From an uncultured Clostridia bacterium (lineage in GTDB: Bacteria; Bacillota; Clostridia; UBA1381), in the NCBI GenBank assembly GCA_947628155.1, contig CANQYQ010000008.1:1-35674 (forward strand): 35,674 nt of DNA. Direction: 5' to 3'. The notes under the pieces were generated by a model. It was not told the origin of the DNA. It saw only the letters and a program-made list of their open reading frames with translations, and did no database searches. How positions within the stretch are numbered: the first letter of the stretch is position 1; each line of letters starts with the position of its first letter. Below, one piece after another: positions 30,679-35,674 of the stretch. The position numbers and the translations under genes were made by a program.

Positions 30679-32433
30679 ATGGAAAACAAACAACCGATGA
30701 AGTTAGGGTATCTTATAAAACGATTTTTGCCGTATTATAAGCCTTATATGGGTGTAATGGCGGCGGATCTATTCTGCGCGTCAATGACGACGGCGTGCGC
30801 GCTGATATTTCCCATGCTGATACGTTATATTACAAATACGGCGATAAATGATCTTTCAGCGCTGACATTTGGAATAATAGCAAAAATCGCTTTGTTTTAT
30901 ATATTCCTCAGGATTATTGACGCGGCGGCGAATTTCTATACTAGCAACCAGGGGCATGTGATGGGCGCGAATATGGAGACGGATATGCGCCGCGATTTGT
31001 TCGAGCATCTTGAAAAGCTGTCGCATTCGTATTATTCCAATCACAAGGTCGGTCAGCTTATGGCGCGTATGACGGGCGATTTAAACGACATATCGGAGTT
31101 CGCGCATCATTGCCCGGAGGAATTTTTTATATGCGGATTGAAGCTGATAGTATCATTCGTGGTTTTATCGACGATAAGCATCCCGCTTACGCTTATAGTT
31201 TTCGCGGTTATGCCGTTTGTGGTGGTGTTTGTAAAATTTTTCAACGTACGTATGCGGCGCGCGTTCAAGGAACAGCGCAAGCAGGTAGGCGAGGTAAACG
31301 CGCAGGTCGAGGATTCTCTTCTGGGTATACGCGTCGTAAAATCGTTCTGCGGCGAGGATGCGGAGGCGGAAAAATTCCGCGAGGGAAACGAACGGTTTTT
31401 CAGGAGTAAAAAGAACAGTTTTTTCTATATGGGCGGCTTCTCTACCGCGACGCGCGTATTTGAAGGCGTTATGGAGCTTACGGTCGTTGTGGCGGGCGCG
31501 GTTTTCATGATCAACGGTAAAATCCTGCCCGGCGATTTCACCGCGTATTTGCTGTACATAAGCACGCTTATAACGTCCGCGCGCACGATTATTCAGTTTA
31601 CCGAGCAGTTCCAGCGAGGCATGACGGGGATCGAGCGTTTTTTGGAGACCATGGACACGGAACCGGAAATTACGGAAAAGGCCGGCGCGGGCGAGCTTAA
31701 AAACGTAAAGGGCGACATTACCTTTGATGATGTGTCGTTCCATTACGAGGACGGCGACGACTGCGTTTTGGAGCATATAAATCTGCATATCGACGCGGGT
31801 AAAAGCGTCGCGCTTGTCGGCCCTTCGGGCGGTGGAAAGACGACGATGTGCAATCTTATACCGCGGTTTTACGACGTTACCGGCGGTTCGCTCAAAATCG
31901 ACGGCACGGATGTAAGGGAGGTAACGCTTCATTCGCTCAGGAGCGCGATAGGCGTGGTGCAGCAGGATGTATACCTGTTTTCGGGAACTGTCTTGGAGAA
32001 TATTTTATACGGCGACCCGAAGGCGTCGCGCGCCGAGGTAGAGCTTGCGGCGAAACGCGCGGGCGCGGACGAGTTTATACGCACTCTGCCCGACGGCTAC
32101 GATACATATGTGGGTGAGCGAGGCGTGAAATTATCCGGCGGACAGAAGCAGCGGATTTCAATCGCGCGAGTGTTTTTGAAAAACCCGCCGATACTGGTGC
32201 TTGACGAGGCGACAAGCGCACTGGACAATGAAAGCGAAAGGCTTGTTCAGGAATCGCTGGAGGAGCTGGCAAAGGGCAGAACGGTATTCACGATCGCCCA
32301 TAGATTGACTACGATTCGCAATGCCGACGTTATACTTGTGTTAACAAACGACGGTATAGCGGAAAGCGGTACGCACGAGACGCTTATAAATTCGGGCGGC
32401 ATTTATGCCGATATGTATAAGCTTTACAGCTGA
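30679..32433 (+). CDS. ABC transporter, fused permease and ATPase half-transporter
   Basis: Exporter-type half transporter of 584 aa: an N-terminal domain with six membrane helices (about residues 15-310) and a C-terminal ATPase. Visible motifs are Walker A GPSGGGKTT, Q-loop region VVQQDVYLF, signature LSGGQKQRISIARV, Walker B ILVLDEATSALD and the H-loop IAHRLTT. It probably forms a homodimer, or pairs with a protein encoded elsewhere. The GTG at 30667 is a possible earlier start; the ATG at 30679 fits GGTGGTGAT better. Substrate cannot be inferred; lipids, peptides or drugs are typical. It has no partner gene and precedes the pyrH promoter. Confidence 0.93.
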   Translation: MENKQPMKLGYLIKRFLPYYKPYMGVMAADLFCASMTTACALIFPMLIRYITNTAINDLSALTFGIIAKIALFYIFLRIIDAAANFYTSNQGHVMGANMETDMRRDLFEHLEKLSHSYYSNHKVGQLMARMTGDLNDISEFAHHCPEEFFICGLKLIVSFVVLSTISIPLTLIVFAVMPFVVVFVKFFNVRMRRAFKEQRKQVGEVNAQVEDSLLGIRVVKSFCGEDAEAEKFREGNERFFRSKKNSFFYMGGFSTATRVFEGVMELTVVVAGAVFMINGKILPGDFTAYLLYISTLITSARTIIQFTEQFQRGMTGIERFLETMDTEPEITEKAGAGELKNVKGDITFDDVSFHYEDGDDCVLEHINLHIDAGKSVALVGPSGGGKTTMCNLIPRFYDVTGGSLKIDGTDVREVTLHSLRSAIGVVQQDVYLFSGTVLENILYGDPKASRAEVELAAKRAGADEFIRTLPDGYDTYVGERGVKLSGGQKQRISIARVFLKNPPILVLDEATSALDNESERLVQESLEELAKGRTVFTIAHRLTTIRNADVILVLTNDGIAESGTHETLINSGGIYADMYKLYS

Positions 32434-32457
32434 TTTGCGCAAATTTAAAAATAGGTG

Positions 32458-32486
32458 TTGTAATTTATTCCCGAATTTGGTATAAT
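32458..32486 (+). promoter_or_regulatory. Promoter of pyrH-frr
   Basis: TTGTAA (32458-32463), 17 nt, TATAAT (32481-32486), about 42 nt from the pyrH ATG. Confidence 0.8.
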
Positions 32487-32528
32487 CTAAAGGAAAGCTG
32501 AACAAACGACGTTTATGGAGGATAACAT

Positions 32529-33236
32529 ATGAAGGCAAAATACAGGAGAGTACTGCTTAAAATAAGCGGAGAGGCGCTTGCGGGACCAAACGGCTTCGGA
32601 CTTGACGAGGGCACGATAGAAAAAATCTGCGAGAACATCAAGAAGGTAGTCGAGATGGAGGTTCAGGTCGCGGTTGTTGTGGGCGGCGGAAACATCTGGC
32701 GCGGCAGAAGCGGCGGAACGATGGACAGAACACGCGCCGACCATATGGGAATGCTTGCTACGGCGATCAACGCGCTTGGTCTTGGCGCGCAGCTTGACGG
32801 CTGCGGCGTAAAAAACCGCGTTCAGACGGCAATTGAAATGAAAACTATCGCGGAGCCGTATATAAGAGGACGCGCGGTGAGACATCTGCAAAAGGGAAGG
32901 GTCGTAATATTCGGCTGCGGTACGGGAAATCCGTTTATGTCAACAGATACGGCCGCGGCGTTAAGAGCGGTCGAGATCAATGCGGACGTTATACTGTTAG
33001 CGAAAAAGGTTGACGCGGTATATGACAGCGACCCGAATGTTAATCCGGACGCGAGGAAGTATGATGAGCTGACATTTACGGAGGTGCTCGCGAAGCATCT
33101 CGCGGTTATGGATTCCACGGCGGCGTCGCTGTGTGAGGACAACCATATGCCGATACACGTATTCGGGCTCGATGACCCGGAAAATATCGTAAGAGCCGTA
33201 ACGGGCGAAAAAATAGGAACATTGGTGCATAATTGA
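32529..33236 (+). CDS. pyrH: UMP kinase
   Basis: Phosphorylates UMP to UDP with ATP in pyrimidine synthesis. It has 235 aa of the amino acid kinase fold: [13 protein letters not shown] at residues 6-18, [12 protein letters not shown] near 49-60, [18 protein letters not shown] for the UMP/GTP-responsive region, and [13 protein letters not shown] near the ATP site. GGAGG precedes the ATG. It starts the conserved pyrH-frr-uppS-cdsA group; rpsB and tsf are not upstream, replaced by the ABC transporter gene. Confidence 0.97.
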   Translation: MKAKYRRVLLKISGEALAGPNGFGLDEGTIEKICENIKKVVEMEVQVAVVVGGGNIWRGRSGGTMDRTRADHMGMLATAINALGLGAQLDGCGVKNRVQTAIEMKTIAEPYIRGRAVRHLQKGRVVIFGCGTGNPFMSTDTAAALRAVEINADVILLAKKVDAVYDSDPNVNPDARKYDELTFTEVLAKHLAVMDSTAASLCEDNHMPIHVFGLDDPENIVRAVTGEKIGTLVHN

Positions 33237-33241
33237 GGCAG

Positions 33242-33288
33242 TACCGCGCGGGGGTCGGACATGAAAACGGTTATGGCCGCGCGCGGTA
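33242..33288. other. Inverted repeat in the pyrH-frr spacer
   Basis: TACCGCGCG (33242-33250) and CGCGCGGTA (33280-33288) are perfect complements around a 29-nt loop. There is no T tract, so it is not a standard terminator; it may stabilise or process the pyrH-frr transcript. Confidence 0.5.
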
Positions 33289-33326
33289 GGGCAGTGAATT
33301 AAATAAGAAAACGGAGGAGTAAAAAA

Positions 33327-33878
33327 ATGGCAAAATATCCTGAGGTAGAAAACAAGATGTCAAAGAGGGTTGACGCGTACGCGGGCGAGTTGAAGACGAT
33401 ACGCGCCGGACGCGCTTCGGCGGCTGTGCTTGACAAGGTGGCGATCGATTATTACGGTGTGCCCACGCCGGTGCAGCAGGTGGGGCAGATCTCGTCGCCC
33501 GAACCGAGAATGCTTGTGATCCAGCCGTATGATCCGTCGATTTTGTCGGCGATCGAAAAGGCTATAGCGGCGTCGGATCTGGGCATTTCACCGCAGAATG
33601 ACGGCAAGGTGATAAGGTTATCATTCCCGCCGCTCACCGAGGAAAGACGTAAGGAGCTTGTAAAGACGGTGAAAAAGTACACGGAGGAAGCGAAGGTGCA
33701 GATAAGAAATATCCGCCGCGATTTCCTCGATGACTTGAAGAAACAGAAGAAAAACGGCGAGGTGACTGAGGACGATATAAAGGGTATGGAGAAGGATATC
33801 CAGAAGCTTACGGATAAGTATGTATCGGAGATCGACGGTATATCGTCCGCAAAGGAGAAAGAAATAACGGAAGTATGA
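33327..33878 (+). CDS. frr: Ribosome recycling factor
   Basis: With EF-G, splits post-termination ribosomes. It has 183 aa, the usual length, with [24 protein letters not shown] (first 20 residues are the family match) and a final long helical arm rich in Lys/Glu ([26 protein letters not shown] in part). ACGGAGGAG precedes the ATG. It is separated from uppS by a 456-bp repeat element and a terminator, although these genes are usually adjacent. Confidence 0.97.
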   Translation: MAKYPEVENKMSKRVDAYAGELKTIRAGRASAAVLDKVAIDYYGVPTPVQQVGQISSPEPRMLVIQPYDPSILSAIEKAIAASDLGISPQNDGKVIRLSFPPLTEERRKELVKTVKKYTEEAKVQIRNIRRDFLDDLKKQKKNGEVTEDDIKGMEKDIQKLTDKYVSEIDGISSAKEKEITEV

Positions 33879-33906
33879 TAAATGACTGCCATATTTGGCT
33901 TTGATT

Positions 33907-34362
33907 TAAATTTATGTTTATGCGTGTAAATAGCCTTCCCCTTGAGGGGAAGGGGGACCGCGCAGCGGTGGATGAGGTGTTTAACAAACCATATTGGGTT
34001 ACAGAACACGGGCGGCCGATAGCCGCCCCTACGAAGGCCCCCTTGTCAAAGGAGGCTAACGCTCGCCGTATGCGATTTTCGCTCACGGGAACGCTCTGCT
34101 TGCGCCCCTTGTTAAAGGGGAGAGGGCCAACGAAGTTGGCGAGGGGATTCCGCAATTACAATAAATCGCTGCAATATGCGGTTTTCTGTGAAAATGAATC
34201 CCTCCGTCATTTGCTCCCGACGGTCGCAAATGCCACCTCCCTTTGACAAGGGAGGCTAACACCCGCCGTATACCATATTGGGTTACGGAACACAGGCGGC
34301 CGATGGCCGCCCCTACGGTGTTCGTGTTTCCCATACGCAACCGCGCGATAAACATAAATTTA
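33907..34362. mobile_element. Dispersed MITE-like repeat, copy 3 (complete)
   Basis: A non-coding 456-bp element with terminal inverted repeats: left TAAATTTATGTTTATGCG (33907-33924) and right CGCGATAAACATAAATTTA (34344-34362). Inside are palindromic modules: CCTTCCCCTTGAGGGGAAGG, GGCGGCCGATAGCCGCC, ATTTTCGCTCACGGGAAC, CCTCCCTTTGACAAGGGAGG and GGCGGCCGATGGCCGCC. The 34229-34320 part equals the window start with two mismatches, and most modules recur inverted in copy 2. It separates frr from uppS. The ORFs called in it (33914-34246, 34083-34355) are repeat translations. Confidence 0.9.
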
Positions 34363-34369
34363 TCATGTA

Positions 34370-34396
34370 AGACCGTTTTGCGGCGGTCTGTTTTTT
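34370..34396 (+). terminator. Intrinsic terminator directly upstream of uppS
   Basis: AGACCG (34370-34375), 8-nt loop, CGGTCT (34384-34389), then GTTTTTT. The T run is followed at once by AAGGGG, the uppS ribosome binding site, so the terminator occupies the uppS leader. No promoter fits in the 12 nt between it and the ATG. Confidence 0.75.
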
Positions 34397-34408
34397 AAGG
34401 GGAAAATA

Positions 34409-35161
34409 ATGATTTTTAGGAAAAAGGAAAATGAGCGGGACGAAATTGATTTCGAACGGCTGCCGCGGCATATAGGCATTATCATGGACGGGAACGGCCG
34501 ATGGGCGAAGCGGCGCGGACTGCCGCGAAGCGCGGGTCACAAGGCGGGTTCGGAAACGGTCAAAAAGATAATCCGCGAGGCGGCGCGGCTGGGCGTTAAA
34601 TACGTCACTGTGTACGCGTTCTCGACGGAAAACTGGAAGCGCTCCGAACAGGAGGTTTCAACGCTGATGAATCTGCTTTTGAATTACCTTCGCGATGCGG
34701 AAAAGATCATGCAGGGCGATAATATTCGGCTTCGTATGATTGGTATAAAAGAAGAATTATCACCGGAAATTCAGGCGGAGATCGACCGCGTGACAAGGCT
34801 TACGGAAAATAACGACGGCCTGCAATGGAATATCGCGATAAATTACGGCGGGCGCGAGGAAATCACACGCGCGGCGAGGGAAATCGCAAAAAGGGCAAAG
34901 GCGGGAGAGATTGACATAAATGATATTGATGAGAATACGGTTTCGGATAATCTCTACACAGCCGGACAGCCGGACGTGGATCTGCTGATTCGCACGAGCG
35001 GCGAGCAGCGGCTGTCGAATTTCATGCTATGGCAGGTGAGCTACGCCGAGTTCTGGTACACGGACAAGCATTGGCCCGATTTTACCGAGGCGGACCTGCG
35101 GCAGGCGATTATTGATTTTCAGCACAGAGGACGACGGTTCGGAGGTGTTACGAATGCTTAA
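34409..35161 (+). CDS. uppS: Isoprenyl transferase (undecaprenyl diphosphate synthase)
   Basis: Cis-prenyltransferase making the C55 lipid carrier for peptidoglycan. It has 250 aa. The signature HIGIIMDGNGRWAKRRGLPR (residues 21-40) includes the catalytic Asp27, followed by GHKAGSETVKKI, TVYAFSTENWKR and the C-terminal RTSGEQRLSNFMLWQVSYAE. ATG 34409 has AAGGGG upstream. cdsA overlaps its end by 8 nt. Expression appears to depend on reading through the terminator at 34370-34396 from pyrH-frr, or on a promoter inside the repeat that I could not identify. Confidence 0.97.
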   Translation: MIFRKKENERDEIDFERLPRHIGIIMDGNGRWAKRRGLPRSAGHKAGSETVKKIIREAARLGVKYVTVYAFSTENWKRSEQEVSTLMNLLLNYLRDAEKIMQGDNIRLRMIGIKEELSPEIQAEIDRVTRLTENNDGLQWNIAINYGGREEITRAAREIAKRAKAGEIDINDIDENTVSDNLYTAGQPDVDLLIRTSGEQRLSNFMLWQVSYAEFWYTDKHWPDFTEADLRQAIIDFQHRGRRFGGVTNA

Positions 35162-35674
35162 AAGAATTATTACCGCGGCGGTCGCGCTGGTCGTGTTTAT
35201 TGTGGTGCTGCTATTGCCGCCGGTTGTGTTTACCGCCGCGCTCGCGGCTGTGATTTTTATGATGCTCTATGAGTGCTACAGCGCGACAAAGGCGGATACG
35301 GCTATGAAAATTGTCGGGTTTATCTCGGCCGCGCTGATAATGGGCGCGGCGGGGCTTATCAAGGTGTATCCGGCGTTGATTACCATGATATGCGTTCTTG
35401 CGGCTATTGCCCTGAGTATACTGATGTATATGGCGCTCGTCGTTGCGGAGCACGGCAAGCGGGATTACAGGGACGTATTGTCAAGCGGATTTCTGACGTT
35501 TTACATTGTGCTTGCGATGAGCTGCATATGGGTCATGCGCGAAAAATACGCAACACCGCTTATGCTTATGATTTTTGTATGCGCTTGGTCGTGCGACACG
35601 TTCGCGTATTTCACAGGCAGGTTTTTGGGCAGACATAAGCTTATACCTCACGTAAGTCCGAAAAAAACGGTAGA
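35154..35674 (+). CDS. cdsA: Phosphatidate cytidylyltransferase, 5' part (runs off the window)
   Basis: Makes CDP-diacylglycerol for phospholipid synthesis. The 173 codons present encode a hydrophobic N-terminal half with several membrane helices starting MLKRIITAAVALVVF, reaching the family signature region CDTFAYFTGRFLGRHKLIPH and then SPKKTV at the window edge. GGAGG lies 5 nt upstream of the ATG, inside the uppS coding region. The ORF track omits it because no stop is included. Confidence 0.93.
   Translation, partial: MLKRIITAAVALVVFIVVLLLPPVVFTAALAAVIFMMLYECYSATKADTAMKIVGFISAALIMGAAGLIKVYPALITMICVLAAIALSILMYMALVVAEHGKRDYRDVLSSGFLTFYIVLAMSCIWVMREKYATPLMLMIFVCAWSCDTFAYFTGRFLGRHKLIPHVSPKKTV

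Noticed and set aside
33914-34246. ORFs within the repeat copies (33914-34246, 34083-34355, 29193-29432, 28983-29291, 29054-29383)
   Set aside because: They are translations of the dispersed repeat or run off its edge, and resemble each other only because the DNA repeats.

Overview
The window looks like a chromosomal segment of an anaerobic, spore-forming Clostridia-class Firmicute. The evidence is a sleB/ypeB spore-germination pair, Firmicutes-type promoters (TTGAAA or TTGACA, 17-18 nt, TATAAT) and GGAGG ribosome binding sites, a Na+-pumping biotin-dependent decarboxylase operon, and a beta-glucuronidase that would suit a gut habitat. I cannot place it below class. There is no rRNA, tRNA, CRISPR array, prophage or intact insertion sequence. 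Most genes are housekeeping or central metabolism.

Layout. 1-8760: the end of a dispersed repeat, an M20 amidohydrolase, bioY (biotin uptake) on the minus strand under a BirA-type operator, a dGTPase-like HD protein, a promoter-plus-hairpin unit that may be a small RNA, then a five-gene operon: carboxyltransferase (12S/MmdA), OadG-like subunit, biotin carrier, OadB-like Na+ pump and a 5S/OadA-like subunit without a biotin domain. BioY and the operon are linked by biotin.

8760-13600: a secreted protein with two stalk-type repeats, a frameshifted SPASM-domain remnant of a radical SAM enzyme, a 287-bp element with about 30-bp terminal inverted repeats, then on the minus strand rluB, a D-Ala-D-Ala carboxypeptidase and a small CrtO-like membrane protein.

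13600-20700: leuC-leuD-leuB with a promoter overlapping a palindrome and no T-box; the convergent ypeB and sleB; and a minus-strand beta-glucuronidase.

20700-27900: flavin reductase-like protein, GNAT acetyltransferase and YjbR-like protein, then a GmrSD/DUF262-DUF1524 restriction-like gene interrupted by one in-frame TAG. On the minus strand follow ridA with a zinc-ribbon membrane protein, and a CpXC protein behind a methionine gamma-lyase-like PLP enzyme.

27900-35674: rimM-trmD, serine acetyltransferase, a half-size ABC exporter, and pyrH-frr-uppS-cdsA (cdsA runs off the window). Two complete copies of a dispersed repeat family (about 410 and 456 bp, inverted with respect to each other, with TAAATTTATGTTTATCGCG-type ends) lie after trmD and between frr and uppS. 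The first 128 bases of the window are the end of a third copy.

The best leads are the dispersed element family, the second 287-bp element, the candidate small RNA at 3377-3455, the combined transcarboxylase/Na+ pump operon, the single-stop GmrSD gene, and the terminator directly upstream of uppS. I did not find an obviously new multi-gene system.
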